Source of the DNA: Crotalaria pallida
Lineage: Eukaryota > Streptophyta > Magnoliopsida > Fabales > Fabaceae
Length of the DNA stretch: 64,000 nt
Reading direction: 5' to 3'
Assembly (NCBI GenBank): GCA_037953625.1
Contig: CM075655.1
Coordinates: 73,993,501 to 74,057,500, forward strand
Positions 1 through 12,192 of this stretch are shown here, piece by piece (the stretch's first letter is position 1; each line of letters begins with the position of its first letter). A program made the position numbers and the translations under genes. The notes beneath the pieces were generated by a model that saw nothing but the letters and a program-made list of their open reading frames with translations, was not told the origin of the DNA and did not search any database.

Positions 1-89
1 TCGTCTATCACTCACGTCTACATCTCCTCGGTCATCCACCCAACCTAGTCGGAAGCAAACAGCAGTACAGGACCTTTACCACGCGGGCA

Positions 90-419
90 CGACAGTTGTC
101 ACAACACATAAATGGTCCCAGACCAGGAGGATATCGTCCTCAAATCATATCAATAATATCAAGGCACACTGTCCACGCAGTGGCAAACACAATGCCCCAT
201 TCTAGTCCCTCTCACTGTTCTTGATTTGCAATCTAGGGGGCGACAGTATGTTTCTAGTGGGCCCGCAGAACTTGCCACGGCATTAGACCCAGTCCCCACC
301 ACGTTAGTGTGCCACATGTGGAGTTTGTTCTGCCTAGAAACATACTCTAGACTTCTTGACGTTTCACCGTCGTCGTCCTCCCCTAATGCAATCTCGTCCT
401 AAGTATCCGCAGATACTTA
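90..419 (-). other. Hairpin-rich core of family-L LTR copy 1
   Basis: Successive inverted repeats: near-palindrome GACAGTTGTC (90-99); TGGTC/GACCA with tip CCA (113-125); GAGGA/TCCTC (127-141); CACTG/CAGTG (167-182); a 13-bp arm (245-257 with 334-346) continued by GCAGAAC/GTTCTGC (265-271 with 327-333); and TAAGTATC/GATACTTA (400-419). All are exact matches read from the sequence. The other family copies have hairpins in the same places with different arm sequences. Confidence 0.8.
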
Positions 420-3400
420 TCATTTCTTCCTCTCCACTACTTCGCACACTCATACCTCACCGCGTATGTCTTTTAAGTCTTTTAATCTTTTAATTATCCT
501 AAGGTCGGCCCGTCCTTTGTGCAACCCTTCAACGAGTCCCGACCACTACTTTGCACAATCTTTCTCTTATCACTTCTCACATAGCACAGAGCTGGGATCA
601 CATCACAACCTCAAAATCTCATCTCTCCATCTTTCACAACATTTTCCATTTCTCACAATCATCTCATTTCTCAACTTCCTCAGCATTCTCACCCTTTTCC
701 AAAAAGAACAACCTTACTTTCCTCAGACACATATGCAATAACTAATTTTGAAAATCTTATACCATAAGCTTTCATAGGATATCCTTTCGAAAACTTTCAT
801 GTAAAATCTTTTCACCACCGTTCACCAAAAATATTTTTCTTTCAAAAGTATCACTACAAAAGACCTTCTCGAAGTTTCTAAAAATCTCGTTTCAAATTCT
901 CATAAAATCCATTTCCAAAACTTTTCTGAAAATACTATTTATAAGGAATCTTTTCAAAAATGATGTTTACTAAAAACCAGGTTTCACCAACATTTTCTTT
1001 TGCGAAGGTAAAGTTTCATGTAAAGTAACATTTCACAAATCTTTCCAAAAATCCCTTTTTAAAAATCTTTCAAAAAGCTCTTATCAAAAACCTTTTCAAA
1101 ATCTGCTTTTCAAAAATCTTTTTCCAAAAATAACTTTGCTGAGTGCTAATGGAGGAGCATGCTCAACTCAACACTAGTCCTAGACTAAAACCAACAACAA
1201 AAGGAGCCCAGCTCCGCTCAATCCACATCTCATATCAACGTCACACTCCCCAGCTCTAGCTCGTTCTCAACACTATCATTTCATTCTTTTCCCAATCTCG
1301 ACGCATATCTTATTCTCACTCATTATTCTTTTCTCTTTGTGTCTTTACTTTATCATTTTCACACCTCATTCATTTCTTTCTTATTTCCTTGTTCAGAACG
1401 TAACAGACGTCCATCAACATTCACTCATTACAATCAGCAGGAATAAGCATCATCAGATATAATTAAATAAATAAAAGCATGCACACAACATCACACAATA
1501 GCATTGTGGTCTTTGTCACCTTCGTATAAGTGGCCACACAATCAAACAATTGCCACTATACTACTGACTCCGAACCACTTAGCTCCGATCTTTGAGATGA
1601 TACAAAACGTCCTAATAAATCACCTAACTACCACGGTGTCTTAAGAAAGCTTCTCTCTCACCTGAGGTCCAGCAATGTAATGCGTACCGTCTCCTCGAAT
1701 CCTTTTTGTTGCCGGCTGCCCCAATCCCTTGTCTTTAAGATTTTCCTCGTACTAAACAAATACGCTTATGTTATTATCTTGTATTAAGAAAATCTTTTTC
1801 TGTAACTTAGACACCTCTCATTCCTCGTGTTTTCTGGCATTTTAATTGTTTTAAAGCCATTTGGAAAACATCATGTAAAGTTATTTAAACTATTTAGTTT
1901 GGTTGCTGGTCCGCCTTGGACAGCACCTTAACCGCATTCGAAAACACCGAAAATTTCGCCGGTTTCAATCCGGGTTTTTCTAAAATCAAATATCACTTGA
2001 AAATTTTACTTTGAATCACTTGAATGCATTTTCAGAGTTAAGAAACAACTATAAATACTTCTGGACAGCAAAGGGTTATTTTACAAAAATCATTTTAATA
2101 AAACCCCGAAAACATCGTAAAAACACTTTTTATTTCGAATACTTCTTTAATTCAAAGTTAACATTTTAAAACTCAAACTTTTATCACAAAACAAACTTTG
2201 GACAGCCATAAACACCGTTCAATAGATCAAACCGAATCAATTAATTTAAAAACCAGTTACTAATACAAACATTCTCAAACATCATTCAATTAACTTAACA
2301 CTCAACAAACAACACTTAGATATTCACATACTCACATAGATATAAATCAAGCACATTTAAACATCTTACATCATTTTCAAAAATCATTATATAAATTTGC
2401 TTTCATGCAACTAAATTTCTTAGACCCACTTACAATACATGACCGAACCTAATCAAGGAAATAAGTCAAAATTTACAAATATAAAACACACAAATCAACT
2501 TGGTTTATTTAAAGTACTTAATTTCTATTTTCTTTTTCATGCAACAAAATTATTTACTCTTCCCTTTTACTCTTAACCGAATACACACATATATATCCAA
2601 TTGAACCTAAAACTTTCCTTCCAACTATTTAGTTCATTCATTTCTTTTATTCTTAATTCAAAACCACATGGAAATTAAACATTCATAATACAATTTCAAA
2701 CAATTCATTTTAGTACAATTTCACAAAACATATTCATTACTTCAAGTCTACTCATGAAAAAGAACCCTAGTCTATTCATTTATCCTAGGCCGAATCCTAC
2801 TTTGACAAAAACAAGGTTCATCGTTCACTTTTCATCATGCAAAAACACAAGCTTCTTTAAGTCAAAAAGATATTAACATGCATGTGCCCTTTTTTTATGG
2901 AAACAAAACATGATTCCCTAACTCTAGATCTAGACCGAATGCACATCATCATAAATCAAGGCTTTATTTTCAAATCTTTCACATGCAAGATCACAATACA
3001 TGAAAAATTATTTTTCCAAAAACATGTTTCCTTGATTTCCTTGTAAAACCGTGATGAAGTATTTGAGAAAATTAAATCCTCTTGGTTTTAAAACAATCAT
3101 GCATGGCTTCAAGAACATAACTTTTTCATAGACCAAAATAAGATTTAAAACTTTTAAAAATCAAAACCCACAAATCAAAGTTCCATCAAAACTAAATCAA
3201 AATCAAACACTTCAACAACTTCAATCAATTTTTCTAAACATGATATTAACATACAAGGACTTAAAATAGATTAAAAAGCATTAAGGTCCATAGTTCTAGT
3301 CAAGGCCGAATCATTTGGCTCTTGATCTAGGGTCTTATGGGTTTATTTATTCTTAAAAATTAAAGATCAAGGCACAAACAAGACATGCATGTACTCAAAT

Positions 3401-4380
3401 CATCAAGATCATCATCATAACAACATGCAACAACAAAGATTTCAATCTCACTATTAAGCAAGTTTAGATCATCCATTCATTTCTTAAATAAACTCTCAAA
3501 CACATTACAAATCACGGTTTCAAGAAAGGAAATCAAACATGCAAAGAGATCTATGTTAAACTTCACAAAATTTTATCAAACCTTTAGATCTTTAGGATTT
3601 AGTTTGAAAAACTTTGAGATCTTTCATGGAAACTTTAAACAAGTGATAAAGTCCGTTGATTAGAAGTTTACAAGTTATTTTTGGCTTTAAAAATTTACAT
3701 GCAAAGAAGAAAAGAAAAGAGGTCACAAGATCAAAGAAAACTACACTATTACAACTTCCTCTTGCTCATTCGATCCACCCACCTAAGGAAAAGGTTGATC
3801 TCCTAGCTTTTGGGTCTTGAATCTTCAAAGAAAGGCTTAGGTTTTTGGCTTGGTTTCTCCTTCTTCTTCTTTCTTCCCTCACGGCTTCCCTCTCTATTTT
3901 CTATGTGTTGAGAGCTTTGATAGTTGCTCCCAACTAATGTGTTTGGAAAGGAAATGAAAATGAAGGAAAGAAATGGGAATGAACTATGGGTGGCGGCTTA
4001 TATAGACAAAAGCAAAGACATGAAATTTTCCCTTTTTGTCCTCAAGGGAATTCGGTCATGGTGTGTTCAAGGGAGGGTAATTTTGGCTCTTCAAATCTTT
4101 GCATGGGTGGACATTATCATTTCTAAGGAGACAATGGGGAGGGAATTAAGGAACTAAGTTCCTTTAGGTTTTGCTACTCTTTGGCTAATAGTTAGGACTT
4201 AGTTGCTAACTTAGTTACTTATAACCCCACCCTAGTCCATGACTCCCCTAGTTTAAAAGTCCTAGCCCTCTTTCATGCATGCACACACGTAGCACATACA
4301 CACACATTCTCACACGTGTCACGCACACCCATCAACACTTATGCATGCATTATTTTATGTTACTAATTTAATTCTAGGCA

Positions 4381-4470
4381 TACTCATGTGCATTCATATA
4401 TATATATATATAACACATATATACTTATGCATACACATATATACACATATCATACATATACACACATGGA
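4381..4470. repeat. TA/CA-rich microsatellite within family-L LTR
   Basis: An uninterrupted AT dinucleotide run sits at about 4396-4412, followed by mixed CA/TA repeats. It lies in the 5' part (minus sense) of the LTR, where the plus-strand relative has its GT run at 12869-12894. Confidence 0.8.
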
Positions 4471-4740
4471 ACATAGATCTTTTCTCATAAAATAATTCAC
4501 ACATAAAAGTCACAATTCTCCTTTAAAACATAAAAATATCAAGTGTATAAATCTTTTCTAGAAACTCGATTTCTCCACTCTTATCATTTTATTTCTGAAA
4601 ATCCTTTCTTTAGAATCAGTCATTACTTTAAAACGTAAATTAGAAAAATCATTTAAGAAATTACCCTTTTAAAACACTTTTCTCAAAATTAATTATCTTT
4701 AGTATTTTGAATTAATACGAGGAATTTGCGGGGTGTTACA

Positions 4741-6113
4741 CATCCCCTTTTACTTTGAGCTTGAAAGCTAAGTTTCATTCCAAATTGATTGGTGTCATAT
4801 GTATAAGGATTCCTATTTAATCGGCGTATAACTTAAATAAAACAATGAATTCATTCATTGCCCGATTACTTTGAAATCCTTAGTTTTCTTGTCAACCTCT
4901 TAAAATTTCTTCATACGACCTAACATTCAATTTGAAAGGATTTCCAATTCTATTCAAAGTAATGAAATTCATTTTGAATTCAGTTTCAAAACATTGAAAT
5001 TCATTTGAAGTACTATCAAGCTTAAACATCAAATAATTCCCAACATTCTACCATTACCATTAAGAATCAATTGATCTCTTGATAGTATGTCGTTTTGTGA
5101 GAAAGTTTTCAAAATAGTTTTCATACTTAAAACAAGTTCAACATTCACAAACAATAATCAGCATCATTAAAAAGCACAATTAATCATTTAGGCAAACACA
5201 ATACAGCACATAGCATCACACACATATATATATCAACATACATCCTAGCTCAATACAGCCACCTAGAGTTTCAAGCATCTACTTGCTTAAACCTGAGACT
5301 AACAACATGCACTATCTTCGGGTTCCTGACTTTCTAGTCTATGCCTGAAAATTCTAGTAACTATTATAGCTAATTAAAATTCTCAAACTTGCTAAACTCC
5401 TATTCCCTTACAAAACCACACCTACGACACTTACAACACTTACAACACCTCCGCTGCGCAACTCTGATACGACTTAGATACCTTCTACCACCTTTCTTAT
5501 GCTTAGGCCTAGGAAATACACCGAATAATTATTTCATTGGATTCAAGGACTCAATGATGCCATCTTCCAATTAAACGTAAATCTCGAGGGTACCATCTCG
5601 ATTCTACATTACATTGGAGAATAGAATCATTTATCGTACAACCTGAGTTCCAACCAAATAATAGATGACTCATCTTCCATTCAAAAGAGGACTTGAAATT
5701 TCCCTTTGAAGAAAATTTAAATTCTTTGTCATATTTGAAATAGGCATAAGCAATTCGAAACTAGGAGTTAGTCCTTCCCGTTGGGGTAGCAATTTCATGC
5801 TCTGTCCCGTTGGGAGTTTTCCTTTCCCTTAGTCTCTACCTTCTGTCCATTTCAAAATACAACAAGTTACACTTGCAAAATTTGTTTCATCCTCTTTAAA
5901 TTGAAGAGACCACATTATAATAACTAACTATGACTCGCTTTAATCCAATACTAATGAACTATACCAACTCCAACTATAATGCATGCATAACTACTAATAT
6001 ATATTCCTTAACTAACTATTTATTAGTTACTCTAATGTAGAGTAACACCTTGGAGATATGGAAGTCCATACTCCACTGCCGAGGATTGCAACCATTGCTC
6101 TAATACCATAAAA
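4741..6113 (-). mobile_element. Internal region of minus-strand LTR element (family O), non-coding
   Basis: No open frame resembling gag or pol is visible in these 1.37 kb. The right end carries a primer-binding-site-like sequence directly next to the LTR at 6114, so this is the 5' internal part of a minus-oriented element. The left end, read on minus, ends in a purine-rich tract (reverse complement of 4741-4757) next to the family-L LTR at 4740. Either the internal DNA has been deleted and joined, or the family-L LTR is a separate insertion. Confidence 0.6.
6097..6108 (-). other. Primer binding site (tRNA-iMet type), family O
   Basis: The minus strand reads TGGTATTAGAGC, one change from TGGTATCAGAGC, the complement of the 3' end of plant initiator tRNA-Met. 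It begins five bases inside the LTR boundary at 6114, the expected place. Confidence 0.8.
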
Positions 6114-6746
6114 TGTAACACCTTGCCTTTTAAAATAATATGGTTAATTTAGGAAAATAGTGAGTTAATAAAATTTTTGACAGAGTTTACTTTAAAAATT
6201 GAATCTTTCCCTTATAATTCAAATCACCTATCAGATTCCAGATACATTACAGATAATGAACCAAATTTAAAAATTGACTTTCTAATGAAGTTCCAATATA
6301 ATTATAAAGTCCTTGTACATGTATACACAAATATAACTTAAAGAAAATATTATTTGAGTATCCTTTATAAAACATAATTAATTTACCATTTATGATTACA
6401 GAACTAAAGGTTGCATAAACTTGACCCTTAGGGTCATATATAACCATTACACTCCATCATTTGGAGTGTAATGCTTCTCGGTGGCTAGATATCTAATTTA
6501 TCACCATTGTGTACCTAAAAATGTCAACCAAGAGGGTGAGACATTTAAACAGAAATTAAAGAAAACACATAATAACAATAATAGAATATAAGTATATACA
6601 CATCACACCAATATATGATTCCATATAAATAAAGTTTCCATATATTTTCCATATTATAATCCAAAATGCACAAATGCATATGATGCAATGCAACTCCATA
6701 ATCCATATACCATTTTCCATTGGTTTCCATTTATCCATATGCCCAT

Positions 6747-6812
6747 AATTCCATATTTCCATATATCCTCACATCACCCAATTCCATATTTCCATATATC
6801 CTCACATCACCC
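6747..6812. repeat. 33-bp tandem duplication in family O LTR
   Basis: Two perfect adjacent copies of a 33-bp unit containing CCATATTTCCATATATCC. Several further CCATAT words just upstream (6600-6745) show that the tract grew from a short CCATAT-rich sequence. Confidence 0.9.
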
Positions 6813-7590
6813 TCCACACAAATTGGAAAAGATCAACTAGGAGTAAGTGTCCCTCAACCAATGCTCGCACAGTACTTCGCGTGTATTCGTCCTTCGTACA
6901 ATTTGGGTCGTTTTACCCAAATTGGCTATAGTATGGACCACTTTTCACTAGTCATGATGTTTATAAGTGACCGATAAAAGCTATTACAGTGTGCACAGGA
7001 CCAATCCCCGACTTATCCAGTACTTCATCCCTTTGTAGAATACCTCACACTGTATTAGGTCCTCTAGTGGATCAAAGTCCTCTATAATAGCTTTCCGCGA
7101 TTGTTTAAATAACACAATCTAGTCACTATAACACTCTCGTCCGTCAATTCTATGAACCTTCGCGTGAATTCGTCCTTCGGTCCATAGAATGTTCTCGTAT
7201 CTTTTCCAATTCCTAACGTCCTTCCTCACTTCTTAATGCACGTGTTTTTACATATTTTACTTAAATTGGAATAGTCAAACCTTTATATAATTATATTCCT
7301 TTTTAGATATCCTCTAGCTTAGGGTGTTTGTCCACGATAATGCAATAATTACCATTTATAGGCACAATTCCATAATAGTAATAATATCAATCCTAATCTA
7401 TGCATATTACTCAAATTCACAAACATATATTCAATTATCCAAACATAAAACCAAACATAATCATCAACCAATCACTTTAACATAAAACCCTAGTGTAAGA
7501 AACCACACATAACTCATGCAAATAAAAAACCAATTATGTATATAGTTATATTACTATGATTATTACTATATCCTTTCTCTAATTTAAGCC

Positions 7591-7595
7591 AAATG
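7591..7595. other. Target-site duplication AAATG (left)
   Basis: AAATG lies immediately left of the solo LTR (starts 7596) and again immediately right of it (26506-26510). A 5-bp duplication around one LTR marks a solo LTR left by LTR-LTR recombination. Confidence 0.85.
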
Positions 7596-7865
7596 TGTAA
7601 CGCCCCGATTTTCGCCATCCGAAAATAATCGTTATTTATTTAAAAAGTTGCTAAAAATGAGGCCATTTTTTTTTAAACATTTTGGTGCACTCAAACTTCC
7701 TTACATGAAAACCGGGCTGTTACGTAAGAACCTCTTCTTACTCCAACCTCCAAGTCATCTCGTAATAGTTACATAAGTTTACAAAATAAAAGTAGGGCAT
7801 GATTACAGAAGTGGTACTTTACTCAGATAATCCTTGACTCAACTTACAGCACTTAACTACATACC

Positions 7866-8228
7866 CTACCTACGACTCCTCCTAATGAAAACTATGGGAT
7901 GAAGATCCCGATCCTCCTTGGGTTCCTTCTTGACTCCTGAAGAAGAAGCAACTGCTGTCCCTGCTGATCCACCATACTTTGGCACCCACTGCATCCTAGA
8001 CGTAGCAGAAGGAGTCCTCGGAGCTTCACAACGCAGTTTCTCCTCATAGTCTGTATATCCACGGACAGAAACTTGTCCTAGCAACAGTCCTAGATTCGCT
8101 CCGCAAAGTCGATGCTCTGGATCTGGAATCACGATCTGCAAGTCACCAATCCATACCCAACCAGCAGGGGTACGCTTCCAGCCACATCCGTGCCTCATCC
8201 AAGTTGAAATCTCCATGCGATAATCCAT
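7866..8228 (-). CDS. LTR-embedded conserved open frame of unknown function (family L copy 2)
   Basis: I do not recognise this protein. From the first ATG (8228) it is 120 residues; an open frame with no ATG continues upstream to a TAA beyond 8291. The counterpart at 59037-59393 is about half identical, sharing YRMEI, WKRTP, QIVIPD, LGQ, VRG, YEEK and a tail with SSSG, KK and IVF. About half of the shared residues use different synonymous codons, the pattern expected of a translated protein. Upstream, both copies share FGSLTLS (8271-8291) in the same frame, and the plus-strand relative keeps FGALTLS at 17342-17362. The lysine- and arginine-rich C-terminus could bind nucleic acid. It lies in the 3' part of the LTR, sense to the element. 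Translation and start are unproven. Confidence 0.5.
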   Translation of the reverse strand: MDYRMEISTWMRHGCGWKRTPAGWVWIGDLQIVIPDPEHRLCGANLGLLLGQVSVRGYTDYEEKLRCEAPRTPSATSRMQWVPKYGGSAGTAVASSSGVKKEPKEDRDLHPIVFIRRSRR

Positions 8229-8769
8229 CTGCACGTTGGAATACCAGAAGCACCGATATACCAACGGGCAGGAGAGAGTTAGCGAACCGAACGATGAATC
8301 GTCGACGTTGTGGATTTACCGCAGGCGGGATATCAAGACAGCACACAACACAAACCAGACACACAACACTCAAGCATTACAAACATCATTATTATTATCT
8401 TATTATCATTCTTATCTCATCAAACTTATTATCATTCTTACAAAAACATCCTTTCTTTCCCATTGCTTACTCAACCATCTCTCCCTTCACTATTCACAAT
8501 CTTTCACTCATTTCCTTTCCCTCTTTGAGGGTCACATCTCTTCCTTTCACACTCTCCATCAACAATTCTCAAACTTTTCTTTTCTTAATCATACTCTTGT
8601 CTTATCAAGTCTTATTAATTATAACCATCGATGATCAAGGGGAATTTTAGAATCATCGAGGTACGCGTTTCTTTCGTAGTTAGCACTCACGCATCAAGTC
8701 TACATCTCCTCGGCCATCCATCACCTAGTCGGAAGCAAACAGGAGTACAGGACCTTTACCGTGCGGGCA

Positions 8770-9100
8770 CGACAGTTGTCACAACACATAAATGGTCCCA
8801 GACTAGGAGGCTTTGCCTCAATAATATCAATTCACAATAATCATGGCACACTGCCTCGCAGTGGCAAACAAGATGCCCCACTCCAGTCCCTCTCAGTGTT
8901 CTCGATTTGCAATCTAGGGGGCGACAGTATTGTTATAGTGCGCGCGCAGAACTTACCACGGTATTAGACCCAGTCCCCACCATATTAGTGCACCACTTAT
9001 GGAATTCGTTCTGCCTATAACAATACTCTAGACTTCTTGACGTTTCACCGTCATCGTCCTCCCCTAATGCAATCTCGTCCTAAGTATCCGCAGATACTTA
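8770..9100 (-). other. Hairpin-rich core of family-L LTR copy 2
   Basis: The order of inverted repeats matches copy 1: TGGTC/GACTA (8793-8805, one mismatch), GAGGC/GCCTC with tip TTT (8807-8819), CACTGC/GCAGTG with tip CTC (8849-8863), a perfect 13-bp arm (8926-8938 with 9015-9027) continued by GCAGAAC/GTTCTGC (8946-8952 with 9008-9014), and TAAGTATC/GATACTTA (9081-9100). The 13-bp arm differs from that of copy 1 on both sides, yet pairing is kept. Confidence 0.8.
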
Positions 9101-12100
9101 TCGTTCCTTCCTCTCCACTACTTCGGGTTAACTCTCATATCTCACCACATTCGTTGTTAAAGTCTTTTATCTTTTTAATTAACCTATTGGTCGGCTCACC
9201 CTTCGTACATCCCTTCAGTGAGTCCCGACCGCTAACTTTGCACAATCTTTCTCTTTCTCAAAACTCTCATAGCACAGAGCTGGGATCACATCAACAGATT
9301 CACATTTCACTCTTCAATCTTTCTTTTTTCCACCCTTCTCAAAAATCCTTGAGTTCTCAACTTTCCAAAAACTTTCTTTCTCGACCTTCAACATCTCTTT
9401 TCCCAAAACTTTCACAAAACTTTATTTTCACCAACATTCACCAAAATTATCATTTCCACAGACTTTTCCTCAAAGAGGTCATTTCGTAAAACTTTCTCAA
9501 AAACGTTGTTCCGAAACATCCTTTCATAAAACTGCTTTCAAAAAGATTGTTTCATAAAAACTCCTTTGAAAAATCCTGTTTCACAAGCTTCTTCAAAAAT
9601 TCCATTTCAAAAACCTTTTCCAAAATTTCGTTTTATAAAACCTTTTTTAGAAATATTTCTTTTCACAATTCCTTTCGTAAATTCCTTTTTCAAAAACTCT
9701 TTTTCAAAGACACATTTTTGCTGGGCACTAATGGAGGAGCAAGCTCAACTCAACACGAGTACCCAGACTAAAACCAAAACCCAAGAAGCCCAGCTCCATT
9801 TACTTCATCTCTCATTCCAACAATTCACATCACTCTTCCCAGCTCTAGCTCATTCTCATCAATACCAATTTCTCTCCACTCAATTCATATCTCTTTTTCC
9901 CAATCACTCTCTTATCTCTTTCATTATCTCGATCCTCTTATCCTTATCTCCACTCTCAATGTCTTATCACGATGAGGCTGCCTTATTCCGCAAGGACTTA
10001 AGCCAAACAAGGGAATTATCTCTTTATTGGTGTCTTTTATTTCAGATCTCTTTTATCATCATTATCAATTTTTTCACATTAGTAATTCAATATCAACATT
10101 CATAAGTAAACAACATAAACAACACATCATCACACATCACACACAACAATGTGGTCTTTGTCCTATTCGTATAAGTGGCCACACAAAGCACACAATTGCC
10201 ACTATACTACTGACGCAGAACCACTTAGTTCCAATCTTTGAGCTGATACGGAACGTCTTAATACAACACCTACTACCACGGTGTCTTAGGAAAGCTACTC
10301 TCTCACCTGAGGTCCAGCTATTTGATGAACACAGTCTCCTCTGATCTTGGTTGCTGCCACTGCCTTAATCCCTCGTCTGTAACATTCCCTGAATTAATTA
10401 AAAACACATTTCCATTATTAACTTGTTTCAAGAAAATTTTTCTTAACTTAAAACGTTTTTCATTCCTCGTCGGAAATCTTAAGAATAAGATCGCTTTCTC
10501 AAAGCACTTTTAACTTTTCCTATTTCTTTAAACACTTTGAAATCTCTTTGAAAACCAAACTTTGAGTCTCATGAACTCAATTTAAAAATCAAGAAAACAA
10601 TTTTAAATACGCTTGGACAGCGAAGAAATGTTTTACAAAAATTGCTTAAATAAAACCCGAAAACATCGTAAAAACTCTTTTTGTTTCAAATACTTTTTAA
10701 TTTTAATATTAACACTAAAAATTCAAGTTATAAAACAACCTTAGGAAATCATACACATGCTCTCACCACTCAAATAAATCAAGTCAAATTAAATTCAAAA
10801 CTAAACATACACACGGTCAACAACACACTTTGATCATTCAAATCATATAAACAATTGATCAACTATAAATCAAACATTTCACAAATCAAACACTTAATTC
10901 AATCACTTTCAAAAACATTTCATTTTTGTAACACAAAAACATTTAAGCATGCATAAACTCCTAAACCGAATACACACGCATGGTTTCACACATAATTATT
11001 CTCAAAACATTTTATTTTTATAAAACAAAAATACTTAGGCACATTCAACTTACAAACCGAATATGCATCTATATGATTCCAAGTAGACACAAAACTTGTT
11101 CCTAATCAATTAGCTTAACATCATTTCTATATTACCTCATGAAAAGAATGTTAACCTAATTTTACATGCATAAACCGTAACACTTCACAAATCAAAACGA
11201 GATTCATGCATCATCAACACACACAAATTCATGCAATTATTCCTTCTTTTTCTTAGCCAAAACCGTAAGCTACATCTTGGAAAATAATCAATCAAAATTA
11301 TACAAAGACATAGAGCACATACCAAGTTCTCGTAAAGGCATGGATTTAATCTAAGCAAACCCGAATACAACATGCACAAAATAAACACCTAGTTTAGATC
11401 AAGAATCACATAAGAACATAGAACATAATTCAATTTAGGAAAAATCATTTTGTTCTCCCTAATTTTCTTCTAAAACCGAGATATACACAAAAGAAAACAT
11501 GATCTTTTAATGGAATTTAACATACAAAGATGGATCTTAAGCTTCTCTAACAAACATGTAACCATCCTAGATCAACATGAATATTCCCAATTTATTTTCC
11601 AAGGAATCATAAAAATAGTTTTTTCAAAGTTTAAAATCAACATGCATGCACTTATATCATTTAGATCAAGTCACAAAATTAAATATATGAACACAATTAG
11701 AAAACAAAATCATTTCATATAGAAAGGGACCCAAAACCGAGACATGTTCTTAAAGAAAATAAGAAAGCTTTTGTTCAAACATCATGTACAAAGCTTAAAA
11801 CAAATCAAGATCATCACAAAAGCAAGGATCTAAACACAAATCAAATACCAAAACACAAATTAAGACATGCAAGGGTTCAAAATCAAAATAAGATCAAAGA
11901 TAAAACAAGAATTAAGACTTTCATTAAGATCAAACAAAAACCGAAACAAGCAAAAAGGGTTTAAGACTAAAACAAAATCAAGAATCAAAGCACAATTTAA
12001 AACTTTATAAGAATAAGAGCAAGGATCAAGGTATGCAAGAGATCAAAGTCACGTAAACAACATGCAAGGCCAAAGATCAAAGACAAGTTTAGATCGATCA

Positions 12101-12187
12101 TTTATTTAACAAATAATCACATAAAACATCTCATACTTCACGGTTTCAAACATAAAAATTAATCACGCAAGGAATTCTATTCAACTC

Positions 12188-12192
12188 ACAAA
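12188..12192. other. Target-site duplication ACAAA (left) of the LARD-like element
   Basis: ACAAA precedes the LTR at 12193 and follows the second LTR at 25212-25216. The host sequence on either side is continuous family-L LTR. Confidence 0.9.

Larger units (their letters stand above)
1..4740 (-). repeat. Giant LTR, family L copy 1 (partial, cut by window edge)
   Basis: In minus orientation this starts at 4740 with TGTAACACCCCGCAAATTCC and runs off the left edge. It aligns by eye with the LTRs at 7596-26505 and 58642-63826 and, more distantly and in the opposite sense, with those of the element at 12193-25211. Shared blocks include the 1-420 hairpin region and the stretch around 1140-1200 (reverse complement of 16200-16240). 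Most of 1900-3700 is AT-rich with no coding signal. The polypurine-like reverse complement of 4741-4757 could make it a 3' LTR, but a solo LTR inside the neighbouring element is equally possible because the left flank is not visible. Confidence 0.8.
6114..7595 (-). repeat. 5' LTR of family O element, 3' half (split by solo LTR)
   Basis: On the plus strand this starts TGTAACACCTTGCC beside the primer site. The LTR breaks at the AAATG duplication (7591-7595) and resumes at 26511, ending GGGATGTTACA at 27270, about 2.24 kb in total. It holds a 33-bp tandem duplication (6747-6812) and several exact inverted repeats: CAATTTGGGT/ACCCAAATTG (6899-6908 with 6915-6924), AAAGCTATTA/TAATAGCTTT (near 6977 and 7084) and ATTCTATG/CATAGAAT (7147-7154 with 7183-7190). 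Confidence 0.75.
7596..12192 (-). repeat. Solo giant LTR, family L copy 2, first segment
   Basis: The plus strand starts TGTAACGCCCCGATTTTCG, which is the LTR 3' end on minus. The segment stops at the ACAAA duplication (12188-12192), where the LARD-like element was inserted, and resumes at 25217, ending GGGGTGTTACA at 26505. The reconstructed LTR is about 5.9 kb. It contains the conserved open frame (7866-8291) and the hairpin core (8770-9100). The rest, about 9740-12190, is AT-rich, has scattered matches to copies 1 and 3, and shows no gene. Confidence 0.85.

Noticed and set aside
4741..4757. Firm call of this purine tract as the polypurine tract of family-L copy 1
   Set aside because: The left LTR may be solo; without its other flank the tract cannot be assigned.
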